Shown here one piece after another: positions 23,681 through 34,035 of a stretch of DNA of 64,000 nucleotides. How positions within the stretch are numbered: position 1 is the stretch's first letter; each line of letters begins with the position of its first letter. The notes under the pieces were generated by a model. It worked only from the letters and a program-made list of their open reading frames with translations. It searched no databases and had not been told where the DNA came from. The DNA is from Ixodes scapularis (lineage: Eukaryota; Arthropoda; Arachnida; Ixodida; Ixodidae): NCBI RefSeq assembly GCF_016920785.2, contig NW_024609857.1, forward strand, positions 12,810,716-12,874,715, given 5' to 3'. The position numbers and the translations under genes were made by a program.

Positions 23681-24169
23681 CTTTTGTTATTAACTTGTTA
23701 TGTTAAGTCGGAGTAAACCTTTTCAATTATATAGCACGTGTTCGACGCACGAGCGTCAGAAATGGCTCAGGAGCTTCTAGCAAAGATTGCCGGAATGCCG
23801 GAAGCTGCTCGAGCAACTTGACGACGAACTGTCGTCAAGCAGCAGCAGCAGTAAGGCCGGCGGTACACGCGGCACGTCCCTAGCGGCCATTACGAATTCT
23901 TCTGAGACGAGATAAGCGAGATCAGGCAAGCTGCCCCAAGAGAAAGGAAGTCACGTGTGTGCGCCGAGGGCTGGCCCGGCTGGCTTCCGGTTGAATCCGC
24001 CGAAATCGGCGGAGCGATTTTTCTCGGATCCAGATCGAATCTGGAGCGGGAGCTAATCCAACACGACTAGTGGAACACGTCCGTCTCGATCCCGATCGCC
24101 CTGTGAAATGGGATCGCTCCAGAAAAGTCGATCCCGGCGCGCTCCAAAACGACCAGTTGAATTCGCCAT

Positions 24170-24855
24170 TAGTTTCTTCGAGCCTGCTGCTCATCGCTGG
24201 CGTTGTCTCGCGTTTTGTGTGCACGCTGCCGCGGGGGGCTGCGTCTGTTCGTCCCCTTCCTTTTGCGATCGAAAATATGTACCGGCCCACCGAATTTTCG
24301 ATTCTTTCTATTCAGCATGTACACGAGTGGCGAAATTACTTCCTGTGCTCTGTACGGCCACAACCACTTTAGTGCTAGCTTTTGTTGGTGTCGCTCAGAA
24401 CGTGGTTTCGTCTAAGTTCGAGATCGCCAACTTTTCAGCGGAGTTCTCGGCAAGAGCGGTCCTACCGAGCTTTTTGTTTAGCTCGTGCTACCCCGAGATG
24501 GCGACGGGCCTCCGTGAATGCTTCGTCATCCGGGTCTGTACCGCGCACGCACGCTCAGTCTGCGTCGACTGCGCATCGTTCATCCCGGCGTTTGCCCTGG
24601 GGACGCGGTCCATTGGATTCAGTAATTCTCTTCCGGATGTGAAAAGACGGGGCTTGGGGTCGGAGGGGGGGGGGGGGGGGGGGGGGAGGAGGGAGTTTGT
24701 CGAACGATTGCCAGTGGAACGAGAGCGATCCCAATTTCGGGGATGTATGCGTCCCAGTCGCGGTGCTTTTCGGCAAATGCAGCCAGCGTGGGTTTGATGT
24801 TTCTGTTACATCGCCCCACGATGTTTACCTGTGGGTAATACCGTGGTAGGGTTTA
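24170..24855. other. Non-coding, with the poly-G run
   Basis: Open frames here are compositional (Pro/Gly-rich near the G run). No domain recognised. Confidence 0.45.
24665..24686. repeat. Poly-G run of 22
   Basis: Uninterrupted G run, followed by gaggaggg. G-quadruplex-prone, and also a likely place for assembly length error. Confidence 0.85.
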
Positions 24856-25205
24856 TTATTTTGTTTTTTGTGTTTTTGTGCCCAGGGCTTTGCAAGTATC
24901 CACAAATCCTTGCCCGACGAAATGGCTCATCCGATCTGTTAGAAGAGTTTCGGCAAACCCGAATCGGGTGAATACCTCATTGAGCTTTTCAGTGATCGCT
25001 CGGTCCGTCAGCTTTCGCAGTGGGAAAATTTTTACCTGTCTGTTGTAGTGGTTAGTCACTCAACCAAGAGATACTGGTGTCCTTTGATGCTTCTCGGCAA
25101 AGGGCCGACCACGTCGCAAGCCGCCAAAGACTGCGGCTTTTGGCTATGTGTCGGCTGCATTAGGCTCGGAGGTTTGCCGCCTCTTTGTTTGAAGCGTTAG
25201 GGAGT
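24856..25205 (-). pseudogene. Gypsy integrase core fragment
   Basis: Minus strand reads HSQKPQSLAACDVVGPLPRS (first catalytic Asp), GHQYLLVE, a stop, then NRQVKIFPLRKLTDRAITEK, LNEVFTRFGFAETLLTDRMS (second Asp) and HFVGQGFVDTCKALG. Clear Gypsy integrase core with at least one nonsense codon, lacking the third catalytic region. It may be the 3' continuation of the pol remnant at 28-29.4 kb, separated by later insertions. Confidence 0.78.
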
Positions 25206-25336
25206 TCTCGCCGTCCCGCAACGCTCTCCGCAATCCGCAACGATACCCGGAACTCTACGGTCAAGGTCATCGGCGCGCAGGCGCAGTAGCGGCTTCTTCG
25301 TTGCGGAGGGGGAAACGCGGTCTACGAAACGTCCCT

Positions 25337-25755
25337 AATGGTACGTTTACACTTGCGGATCCGCCAGCGAATCCGCCCAGCTTTTGCCGCTGGGGCGAAA
25401 CGCTGGGCGGAAAACGCGGCGGCGAGCCGTTTAGGTCCGGGATCTATTTCTGCCGCCGAACGAGGCGTTTCGCTGACCGGATATGACATTCTTGCGCGGC
25501 GCGACGCTGCCTACGTCACGAGTACGCGTTCTTCCGGGAGCAGCAAAGCCCGGGAGAGAGAGAGCCGAGGCGGGAACTCTCGCGCCTTCTCGTCATATTT
25601 GACGAGACGTTGTGGGAACCGCTGCCGCAGCCGGCGCTGCCGCCACTGCTCGAAGGAAACAGATGTAAACGCAACCCGCTCGTCGCCGCCGCCGCCGGGA
25701 GCGGATCCGCTCCCGCGGCAGCGGATTTCTTCTCAGGTGTAACCGTACCATAATG
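25337..25755. mobile_element. GC-rich TIR element (ATGGTACG...CGTACCAT)
   Basis: Left end aatggtacgtttacacttgc with gcggatccgc; right end gcggatttcttctcaggtgt with aaccgtaccat. Imperfect inverted ends about 35 bp long, a GC-rich interior with gccgccgccgcc runs, no ORF of known type. Confidence 0.5.
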
Positions 25756-25797
25756 GTTAAGCGTGACACGTGCGGGCGTAGCGGAATACGTTCCTTC

Positions 25798-26107
25798 AAG
25801 GCGCATTCACACCGGCGATGTAAGCAGTCGCGCGATGCGACTAGATCGCATCGCAAACAAATTAGATGGTCGCACTGGCGTGCGCGATGAGCGAGTCCAA
25901 CGCCTTCGTTGGCGAGTCGCTTCTGGGAAACTGTCGCTCCGAACGCCGCTGGTTGGCTCAACCGCTTCACGACTAAATCACATCGCAAAAAGTCGGGTCA
26001 CCAAGCGACTGCTCAAATCGCGTCGCATTTTTCCCGCGAGGGTCGCTTTTATGATGAAAGTTATCGCGCGACTAGATCGCATCGCCGGTGTAAACGTGCT
26101 TTTACAT
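25798..26107. mobile_element. TIR element (AAGGCGCATTCACACCGGCGATG type)
   Basis: Left end aggcgcattcacaccggcga; right end atcgccggtgtaaacgtgct, imperfect inverted. The words gcgactagatcgcatcgc occur near both ends in the same orientation. Non-coding. Confidence 0.5.
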
Positions 26108-26360
26108 GTCCAGCCTGATTGCGATGCAGCATAACTTTAGCTGCTCGCGTGTCCACCAAGTGTGAGTCATGACAGTAACGCGTTACTGCGCACCTCAGAT
26201 TTCTCGGAACTACGACCTTGAACACATCATCTGTGTCCTCAGATTGAATACTTCTTCACCAGGAACCCGTCGGCGTTCAGCAGAAATTGATGCAGCGTGT
26301 CAGTATCAGTACCAGATACATGCCGACGAGCGACGTTTACTGCAATACGTTCCGAGTCCC

Positions 26361-28088
26361 AGGGTTGGGCAGTATCGCGATACAAATGTATCGCGATAGT
26401 ATTTCAGAAATACATTTTGTATCAGTATTTCTGTATCGCGATACCTTTTTTTCACCAGTATCTGTATTCCTGTATCGAAATACATTTCGAATGTTTCTTT
26501 GTATCGCGATACAATCAAGGTGAAATGTATTTCCTTACATTTCTTGAGAAATACACCCCCCCCCCCAAAAAAAAAAGAGAAAAGAAAAAAAAGAAAAGTC
26601 CAAAAGCCTTTTTTTTTTTCTTTTTACGTCAGAGGACATTAGGGTCAAGGAGATACTGGGGCATTGTTACCATGCTGACCAAGGTTCCTTCCGATTCTCC
26701 GACCTATTTTTCTATGCGTCCTCTTCTCTCTTCTGAGAAGTGTTGCGTAGTCGGAGACTCGAACCATATGGCGTGCCAGGAGTGGAGTCAGATCACCTTG
26801 TGCCGCAGGTCCTTAGGTAGGGGTTTCTTGAGCCATTTTTTGCTGGCATCCAAAGCCCGCTGCTAACCGTCTATTTTGCCCTAGCGTACACAGTACACCC
26901 AGCCTGCAAAGCTGACTCACATTCCATTGCAGCACGAGGCTGGCGGGGGTTGACTTGAAATAGTAGGATTACTCACGCAGTGAAGTTCACCACATATTCC
27001 AATGCGACTGCGGCTGAGCCCGTAATACTGCACAGCTCAAGGGTACGTCCCAGCCGACGTGAAAGTGACCCGCTGCTCTGGTGATTCGAAACCCAGGACG
27101 GAAGTCAAACGTGGCCTCGCTGTGCCGACCCAGACTTCGTACACCTGCGACTCGTCTCTAACGCGCGCTGTTTCTCGGAGAGCTCGCACCTGTGCCGGCA
27201 ATATCAGGTCGAAACCTACGAGTTCTCTATCTGCAGTGCGCAAGACAAAACTTAACGACCGCAATCCATGCGTCGGTGGCGGACGTTCGGTAGGAAGGAC
27301 CTTCGCAACAGGGATGCCACCGTATCGTTTTATCAACCGTAACAGAGGATAAGGCATCTGTTTCAGGATGCTTCAGGTGGTCCACTATTCTCGAAAATTC
27401 CAAATGACACTGCCTGCATGATCTTCAACGAGGTAACCTGCAACGAAAGCACGTATTGTCCTTTCATACAACAGCGCGGTAAAGTTTTATGTTCAAAACC
27501 ACCACCTACAGACAAAGAATACCAGTTCATTCCACCGTGACGTCATGTGATAAATGGTGACAGGGGCGTTCTTATCGGACAGGGGCATGGTGACATTTTG
27601 ATGGGATTTAGGATGACATAGAATTTATATAGAGGTCGAAGTCTTTTCGCATCCCTCGTCAGACAGACAGGATGTCAGGGAAGGGACCGCGGTCAGTCTT
27701 TGATAGAACGTTTTTTTGAGCCCACTGAAGACTACTCGTCGTTCAAAATCACTACCTTCAAGGCAAAGTGCCAAGCCTACGGGAAAGTAATTTCAGGATC
27801 AAAAGCTTCCACTTCCAACTTCAAGCTTCATCTCATTTGGCGTCTCAAACAAATTTGAAAAATGTATTGCAGTATCAGTATTTCTGTATTTGTATTTCTG
27901 CCCTCCCTAAAATGCATTCCTGTATTTGTATTTCCAAATACTTTTTGCCTCTATTTAAAATGTATTTCCGATACGTATCGCAATACACTTTTACAGATAT
28001 ATTTCAGTATCACTATTTCAGCTATTATTTCAATGTATCCCAGTATTTGTATTTCCAAATACATTTTTGAGTATTTCTGCCCAACCCT
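26361..28088. mobile_element. Candidate DNA transposon with AGGGTTGGGCAG termini and TATCGCGATA repeats
   Basis: Termini AGGGTTGGGCAG (26361-26372) and exact reverse complement (28077-28088). The flanks carry an imperfect 12-bp direct repeat (cgttccgagtcc at 26348, cgttccgacttc at 28089; 10 of 12 match). The left end has four GTATCGCGATA-type palindromes within 150 bp; the right end has decayed GTATTTC/GAAATAC versions. The ends resemble hAT-type TIRs. The interior has no recognised transposase. Confidence 0.55.
27037..27357 (-). other. Open frame of 106 codons, unidentified
   Basis: Stop-free minus-strand frame inside the candidate transposon, with GFDLILPAQVRALRETARV and YEVWVGTARPRLTSVLGFES. 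It could be part of an unidentified retroelement protein. I do not recognise a family, and chance openness in this GC-richer stretch is possible. Confidence 0.2.
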
Positions 28089-28094
28089 CGTTCC

Positions 28095-29440
28095 GACTTC
28101 ACGGAGTCCAACTGTCTCGAAACTCCGCCAATCACCTTTCGACAAAACGCATCATTCTGCTGAACTTTCAGTAGCTCTTTTTTTGCTGAACACGATCCAC
28201 ACCGCGCTCACTGCGTCTGCGTGGCTCACGGCTTCGTCCGAGGAAGCCAGTGGTGCCGCCTTCACTTGGGAGATATTTTTTGGGCTTCGCATGACGTGGA
28301 GTTTGCCGTTGGCTCGGCCTGGGTCCTCGCGCAAAAATATATGCTGTCCACAGGGGCTCAGGGCAGTGCATCGGCCGCCACGTTTGCGCTGCCTTTCATG
28401 TACCGCACGACATAATCGTATTTCTGCAGTAGCAAGGCCCATCTCGCTTATCGTCCTTCGATTTAGCGAAATCTCGGCAGCCATATTAGGCTCTGGTGGT
28501 CTGTTTCGGTCATGAACGTAGACCCGTCAACATAAATGTCGAAGCGCTGTACGTTGGCTGTACACTCTTATATGCTGTACACTCTTAAAAATTCTGTTCT
28601 TGAAAGGTTCTTTGACGCCCAAAGAACTCTTTCAGCTTGTGAAGAACGGTTTTACCTCAAGCCCTATCGCCCCCTGGCGCACTAGAGAAATAACAATGAA
28701 GAACTCTTTCACATAAAAAAAGGACCTTAAAAGCACCCCATAGGCCTTTCACGAAGAACCCTTTTAAGGGGGTGCTTAGAAGAACTTTTTGGGATGCAAA
28801 TATGGACAACCCAACCGAAGAACCCCTAAGAGTTGTCTTACAACCAGATTTTTTTAGAGTGTGGTTCATCCCCGCCGGCGACAGCGAGCGGCTAACAAAA
28901 GTAACCGGTCCTAGTACACCCTCGTTCTCTTGGAGCAGGACCGCTCCCAAGCACTGTTTGCTCTGGTTTGCTCGGGTCCGTTTGGATCACGAAAGGCTTG
29001 TTCAAGTCGGGAAGCTTTAGTTCAGCTGCGTCCGAGAGCGCTTTACAGGTGCAGCGGAATGCCGCCTCACACCTGTGGATCTAATCTCCAACTCAAGGAC
29101 TTTCTCAACCGCGTGAGTGGCGCTAGGAATGATGCGCAGTTTCGGACGAATTGGCGGTAAAAGTTCACCATTCCCAGATATTGACGGAGCGAGCTTAGGT
29201 CCGTCGGCGCAGGAAACTCCCGGATAGCCTGTAGCTTCTCGGAATTCGGTACAGTGCGACCGCAATCGAGCATGAACACGAGCAAGATGATGCGAGTTTC
29301 GGAAATTCGGGCATTTTCTAGGTTCACTGTGATCCCCGCGAGCTTTAGCCTGTCGAATACATACTTCAGACCTCATAGGAGATCTTCGAAGGTTGTTGGA
29401 GTAGACGACAATGTCTTCGAGATAGGTCTTTGCATTTTTG
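28095..29440 (-). pseudogene. Second Gypsy pol remnant: RT end and RNase H, interrupted by a MITE
   Basis: Distinct from the 30-36 kb element. Minus-strand order: TYLEDIVVYSNN (RT catalytic region, YLED where YLDD is usual), EFPAPTDLSSLRQYLGMVNF and FLAPLTRL, KPFVIQTD, MGAVLLQENEG, VTFVSRSLSPAGMNH, then a MITE, then VQRFDIYVDGS, TETDHQSLIW and VVRYMKGSANVAADAL. Several frame changes and stops. Its 3' side ends near an inserted element at 28088. The integrase piece at 24856-25205 may belong to the same element. Confidence 0.78.
28579..28862. mobile_element. MITE with ACACTCT(T)AAAAA termini inside the Gypsy remnant
   Basis: Left end ACACTCTTAAAAA, right end reverse complement of ACACTCTAAAAAAA. 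It splits the RNase H frame between AGMNH and the VQRFDIYVDG segment. Interior has AAGAACC/GGTTCTT-type words in both orientations. The word gctgtacactctta is doubled at its left edge. Non-coding. Confidence 0.65.
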
Positions 29441-29880
29441 GTAATCATATAAAATAGCGAAAAAATCATCAACAACAAGGGTACGAAGTAAGCAGGGCAA
29501 GCGCTAACTTTCAGCTTTTTGACTCAAGAAAAAGCAAAGGATATATTATATACATACACAAAGCGACAACATCTACAGTTATCAAGCCTGTGTGCCATCA
29601 TGCAAACACTGCAATTAATTTTCATAAAGCACAATTAACGTGAAACTGACAGATGCCGTCCCACTTTTTTTTAATGTAAAGAACGGTTTTAAAAGTTTAC
29701 GAGCAACAGACTAACGGCTCACGGCTTCTCTTCAGAATTCTTATCTGCAGAAACCGCGGAACACAGCCACAAGTGTTGCCATGTATCAGGAAATCTGAGC
29801 CATATTTATGTTTTACTGATAGTGAGTGTTACCGTGCTCCATGATTGATGCATCGTCCAGTCTGGCAGGCACGTAGCCGG
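29441..29880. other. Non-coding, AT-rich spacer between two retroelement remnants
   Basis: Nothing recognised. Confidence 0.5.
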
Positions 29881-30008
29881 GGGAGGGGGGGGGGGGGGCC
29901 TACGGGGCCCGGCCCCCCCCCCCTCCCCCCGAAATCTTCCATTTTGCTGGGACCTCCTCCCCCTCTCTCCTCTCCCCCCCCCCCCTCCCCCCCACCCCCC
30001 CGAAAAAA
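29881..30008. repeat. Poly-G/poly-C low-complexity tract
   Basis: Alternating G and C homopolymers (ggggagggggg, then cccccccccc blocks and cctcctcccc). It abuts the Penelope-like fragment. Assembly in this tract should be treated with caution. Confidence 0.85.
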
Positions 30009-30016
30009 AATCTTAT

Positions 30017-30241
30017 CTACGTGCCTGCAGTCTGGCCAATGTAGACCTTTCTACAACTCAGTGGAATTTCATGGACTGCACCCACTGTGAAGTCCACGCA
30101 AGGAGTTACGTGTTTCTTTTCACATAACCGTTTTGCCTTGTCATGAAAAATGCGGGAGCACAAACGAGCCAACTTCTTTAGGACCGAGAAAACTACGGGC
30201 ACATCGTACTTGCTTGCCACTTCATTCAGACTGTGGGCAAG
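30017..30241 (-). pseudogene. Penelope-like element fragment (GIY-YIG linker and start)
   Basis: Minus-strand frame reads NLAHSLNEVASKYDVPVVFS, then KKLARLCSRI, a Cys-containing linker and HEIPLSCRKVYIGQT. This is the region just before and into the GIY-YIG endonuclease of Penelope-like retroelements. It ends abruptly next to C/G homopolymer runs on one side and is cut by the Gypsy LTR on the other. Beyond the Gypsy element (36138 onward) the minus strand can be read in the same frame as KETEVVP, stop, LY, suggesting the Gypsy copy landed inside this fragment. Confidence 0.7.
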
Positions 30242-30245
30242 GTTG

Positions 30246-30391
30246 TGTGGTGGCGAAGCAAGGAAAAGTACCGAACACGACGAAGCTCGGGCAAAGACTA
30301 TTTTTTATATGACCGTCACGCGCTTGTTGCCTTTTAGCCCCGCGCCCCCGCATTCGGTGGACATCCTTTTCTTTGATGCTCTGTCACCACA
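30246..30391 (-). repeat. 3' LTR of the Gypsy element (146 bp)
   Basis: TGTGGTGGCG at the left, CTGTCACCACA at the right. Near-identical to 35981-36133 apart from five substitutions and a missing 7-bp duplication (gcgtcac). A perfect 7-bp inverted terminus (TGTGGTG/CACCACA) is typical of LTRs. It is unusually short for a Gypsy LTR. Confidence 0.9.
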
Positions 30392-31329
30392 GGACTCCCC
30401 TCCCAGAGACAGAGTCGCTCCAACGAACCGTTTTGTGTAGAAGTCGTGGAGGAAGAGTCGATGAGTAGCCGGAAGCTGCCTGCCTCGATGAGCACTGTGT
30501 TTCGGCCTCTAAACACAATGTTGGGATTGCGTCGAGGTAGGCCGGTTTGAGGCGGTCCGTGGCAACCACTTCTTCTCGTCCGTTAATCTTGATGGTAAAT
30601 TTTTTTTCATTTCTCGCCAGGACAAAATGTGGTCCAATGTAGGGTGGCTGAAGAGAGCGTCGTACCGCGTCTGTCCTGAGAAAAACATGTGTTTTTTCAC
30701 GAAGGTCTTTGCTGATAAATGGTTTGGTTGTCGCTTTTGCCCGGGTGGGTATTGGCCTGATCTCTCTGAAGACGTTCTGTAGTCTCTCGACGTATGTCTC
30801 GATCTTGGGAGGTGCTGCTGTAGGGTGCAAGGGCGTTGCTAACTCGGCCGGCAAACGAAGTGAAGTGCCGTAGACGAGTTGGGCTGGGCAACAAGCTAGG
30901 TCTTCTTTGACAGCAGCACGAAGACCAAGAAGAATGATAGGAAGAAGTTCCAACCAACAAGTTGGATTTTGGTGAGCCATGATGGAAGCCTTCAGTTGAC
31001 GGTGAAATCTCTCAACAAGTCCATTGGCTTGCGGATGATAGGCAGTTGTTCGTATGTGTGTGGTTCCTAGTAGTTCAGAGAGGCATCTGAAAAGGGCCGA
31101 TTCAAGCTGTCGGCCCTCTCTGTGACGATCTCGATAGGTGTTCCGAAGTGCGCGACCCAGGTTTGGATGAAAGCTGATGCAACGGTCTCGGCTGTGATAT
31201 CCTGAATTGGCGTTGCTTCCGGCCAACGAGTGAAGCGGTAAACAATCGTGAGGAGGTATCGGTAGCCTTTGTAGTGTGGTAGAGGTCCGACCCGATCAAT
31301 GTGAACTTTTTCAAAACGGCTGTCGGGAG
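30384..31329 (-). pseudogene. Gypsy pol part 3: integrase catalytic core and C-terminus
   Basis: Resumes on the far side of the AT-rich insertion with VHIDRVGPLPHYKGYRYLL (first catalytic Asp) and ATPIQDITAETVASAF. A frameshift near 31120 follows, then TTAYHPQANGLVERFHRQLK (catalytic Glu). The C-terminal part includes KTHVFLRTDAVRRSLQPPY, YIGPHFVLAR and TDRLKPAYL. The frame stops just inside the 3' LTR. Confidence 0.83.
30392..30405 (-). other. Candidate polypurine tract of the Gypsy element
   Basis: Directly upstream of the 3' LTR (minus strand) the sequence is GGGAGGGGAG followed by tcc, the expected place and composition of the plus-strand primer. Confidence 0.55.
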
Positions 31330-33143
31330 GCCCCTTACAAAAACGGGTCTCAACATTCTTTTTAATTTTTTTAGACTTCTTATTGACTTTCCGCGATCCT
31401 ACTGTATTTCTTTATAAACGCACTTTGTTTTGACTATTGTCAAAAAACTTTCAAAAGAAAAAATATTGAATTGTTTTGTAGACTTATTTATAAAAAAATT
31501 AAAAAGAACTTGTAAAGACTTTTTTCTGCAGGTTATTTTCTAAAAAAAATCAAAAGGAAAAACAAAAGATTTTGTTTTGTAGACTTATTTCTACAAAAAT
31601 TAAAAAGAACTTGTAAAGACGTTTTTCTGTAGGTTATTTTCTAAAAAAATTCAAAAAGAAAAACAATAGATTTTGTTTTGTGGACTTATTTCTAAAAAAA
31701 TTAAAAAGAAGATGTAACGACGTTTTTCGTAGGTTATTTTCTAAAAATAAAAATAAAACTTATTGACATTATTTCTTTATAATATTTTATAAAAAGAGAC
31801 ATCTTTTTATTATTTTATTTGGACTGCGGTCGTGTGCGGGATCCGATATGACAGATGTTTTTTTTTTTTTACTTTTTATTGAAATCTGTTGACTTCTTGT
31901 TCACTCTGATTACTTTCTTTTGACTGACTTCCTGTTGACATGGTCAACAGAAAGTTTGCTGATTTTGTGTTGAAACTTTTTTTATGATTTTCTTCTGCCT
32001 GAGTCAAAAGAAGAGCTATTGACTTTCTATTAACTCTACGTTGGATCTTTTTCTGTTGACTTCCTGTTGAAAGTGTTATCAGAAATACTGCAGACGTTCT
32101 ATTTACTTCGTGTTTAAATTATTCAGTTGACTTCTGTAGCCAGTGTCAAAAAAAGAGCTACAGACTTTCTGTTGATTTTTTATTGAACATAATACATCTT
32201 GACTAAATGTCAAAAGTCATTAAGTTTCTCAAAAGTCTCGGACAAGTTGAGAACCGTAGGGAGGAGCCTTCTATCCTTGACAACTCTTCGACGCCTCGCG
32301 CCCCTCGAGCTCGACTGCGCAGTCAAAGCACGACGGAAGGTATGGGGCGCGTGCTGGAGGCCAGGCGTTCGAAAAACACGCCTGCCGTTCTCACTTTGTA
32401 AATGACTATCGTGGCATTATTGACCCTATTCAACTAGTAAAGAAGAGCAAAATACCTATTTTAAAGTGGAGCAACCGCCTTGACTGGCTTCGTACCGACT
32501 GGTGCTATGCAGAGAAGCGATAACAATTGTTCTATGAGCCGTTCTTGTGGAAGTTGTTTTAGCGACTACACGAAATTATTATTAGTTGTACCAATGCTTT
32601 TTAATAAGAGATAGAGTCCACGAACTTCGAAACACTGTCTTCCCTTTGACAGAATTTCGAGAAGGAGACCGGAGACTTGAAAACTTAGTAAGTGCTGAGG
32701 TGGTCACCGGCCAAATGATTACCTTCAATATGCAGGCTATATAAGGCTCTGGTGCTGTCAACTGGACTGTGTTTCTGGTGTTGAGTGCTTGATGGTGTTT
32801 GTGTTTGTTTACATTTGCTTATTTGTGGGATGTGTATGTATCAAAAAGATACTATTTCCTAACGAAATTCAGAAATATATTAAAACAATTAAGTGTTTTT
32901 TTAAACGTTAATCTGCGGTTCCGTCAAAAGGAATTCAACAAATTTTTGTAAGAAGGAATTCAAAAGAATGTATGTAAGAAGGAATTCTAAAAAATTTAAG
33001 TGGCCAATTTTATCTAGGAGTTAAATAAGTTGTCAAAACAAAGTCTAAAAAACATAAAAAAGTTTAAAAAGAAATTCAATACGACTCCAGAAAATTTTCA
33101 ACAAAAATTCAAAATAATTTAACTATAGATTTTTGTAAGGGGC
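31330..33143. mobile_element. AT-rich 1.8-kb insertion with 14-bp inverted termini in the Gypsy integrase
   Basis: It interrupts integrase between the zinc finger and the catalytic core. The ends are GCCCCTTACAAAAA (31330-31343) and its exact reverse complement (33130-33143). The interior is very AT-rich with about 2.8 copies of a 101-bp tandem repeat (31471-31770) and many TTGACT/GTCAAAAG-type words, around a small GC-rich core (32270-32395). No recognisable transposase or long ORF, so a non-autonomous DNA transposon is the best reading. Its target duplication is not clear. Confidence 0.65.
31471..31770. repeat. 101-bp tandem repeat inside the AT-rich insertion
   Basis: The word gacttattt recurs at 31481, 31582 and 31683, exactly 101 bp apart. 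Each unit runs through ttaaaaagaa.. tgtaa.gac.ttttt and ggttattttctaaaaa. About 2.8 units, with a few per cent divergence by eye. Confidence 0.8.
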
Positions 33144-34035
33144 AGGAACTTTACAAGTGGAGTTACGGTGTGCCGATGTGTTTTTGCTCGCTGGCACGGC
33201 AAACATGCTCTTGCCCACTGTCGGACATCGCTGTTCATGCCCGGCCAGACGTAGCGTTCCGTGATCAGTTTTTGAGATGCTCGAATTCCAGGGTGAGCGA
33301 GAGAATGAAGAGAGTCGAAAACTCGTCGGCGTAATTCGGCAGGGACGAAGGGGCGTTGCCTGCTTGTGGAAGTGCCACATACAATGGTGATGTCTGACGA
33401 AAAATGTGGAACGTCCGTGAGCTGTAGGGAGGTTGAGGAGTGGCGTAGGTCCCTGAGCTCTTCGTCCTGTTGCTGCAGTCTAGCGAACGTTTCCCACGAT
33501 AAATCAGAGGCGTTGACTGAAGCAATGTGACTAAGCGTGTCTGCAGGGATATTTTGCGTGCCTTTGACATGTCGTATGTCCGTGGAATATTCTGCTAAAA
33601 AAACAAGGTGCCTGACCTCTCTTGGAGAGTAGCTGTTTCTGGCAGCTTGTAAGGCATGAGTCAACGGCTTGTGGTCCGTGAAGATGATGAATTGGCGCCC
33701 TTCTAAAAAATATCGGAAATGTTTCACAGCCAGGTAGGCAGCAAAGAGCTCTCGCCCAAAAGCGCTGTACCGTTGCTCGGTGCTGGTTAATTTCTTTGAG
33801 AAAAAACCAAGCGGTTTCCATGCTCCACCAAGGTACTGCTGTACCACAGCGCCGACGGCAACTCCGGAAGCGTCTACCGTGATGCTTGTAAGAGCATCGT
33901 GCTGGGGATGCTCCAACAGTGTCTCTTGGGCTAAACTATTCTTGGCAGCGGAGAAAGCGTTGTCGGCCCTTTGTTTCCAAGAGAGTGCAGCTCCTGAAGA
34001 CTTGGACTGCGTGAGCATTGCTTCAAGAGGTCGGA
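33144..34035 (-). pseudogene. Gypsy pol part 2: RNase H and integrase zinc-binding domain
   Basis: Joins RT in a different frame, with the RT thumb/connection apparently deleted: the sequence passes from HLRLLFE almost directly to RPLEAMLTQ. RNase H residues are present: VDASG, GRELFAAYLAVKHFRYFLEG, FTDHKPLTHAL, PADTLSH. The integrase H2C2 finger follows (SLAHPGIRASQKLI to CLPCQRAK). The frame is then cut by the AT-rich insertion at 33143. Confidence 0.85.

Larger units (their letters stand above)
23393..23727. repeat. Perfect 101-bp inverted repeat with hammerhead-like motifs (Penelope terminal repeats)
   Basis: Arms 23393-23493 and 23627-23727 are exact reverse complements over 101 bp, with a 133-bp GC-rich spacer. 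Each arm contains a sequence matching a small type-I hammerhead ribozyme as found in Penelope-like terminal repeats: plus strand 23637-23680 and minus strand 23483-23440. Identity of the arms implies a young structure. Short sequences (ttatatagcacg) recur just outside both arms. Confidence 0.75.
22089..24169. mobile_element. Candidate 2.1-kb element with 40-bp inverted ends
   Basis: 22089-22130 and the reverse complement of 24128-24169 match at about 36 of 42 positions, sharing ATGGCGAATTC and CGTTTTGGAGCGCGCCGGGA. Between them are a copy of the dispersed word (22204), a hairpin (gcagtg/cactgc near 22247-22300) and the perfect inverted repeat with hammerhead-like motifs. No transposase seen. 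Element status is inferred only from the ends. Confidence 0.45.

Noticed and set aside
24108..24797. Plus-strand open frame of 229 codons
   Set aside because: Runs through the poly-G tract (Gly run) and lies in transposon-like DNA. No family recognised.
31330..33143. CRISPR-like array from the 101-bp repeat
   Set aside because: Contiguous tandem units with no spacers, in eukaryotic transposon DNA.
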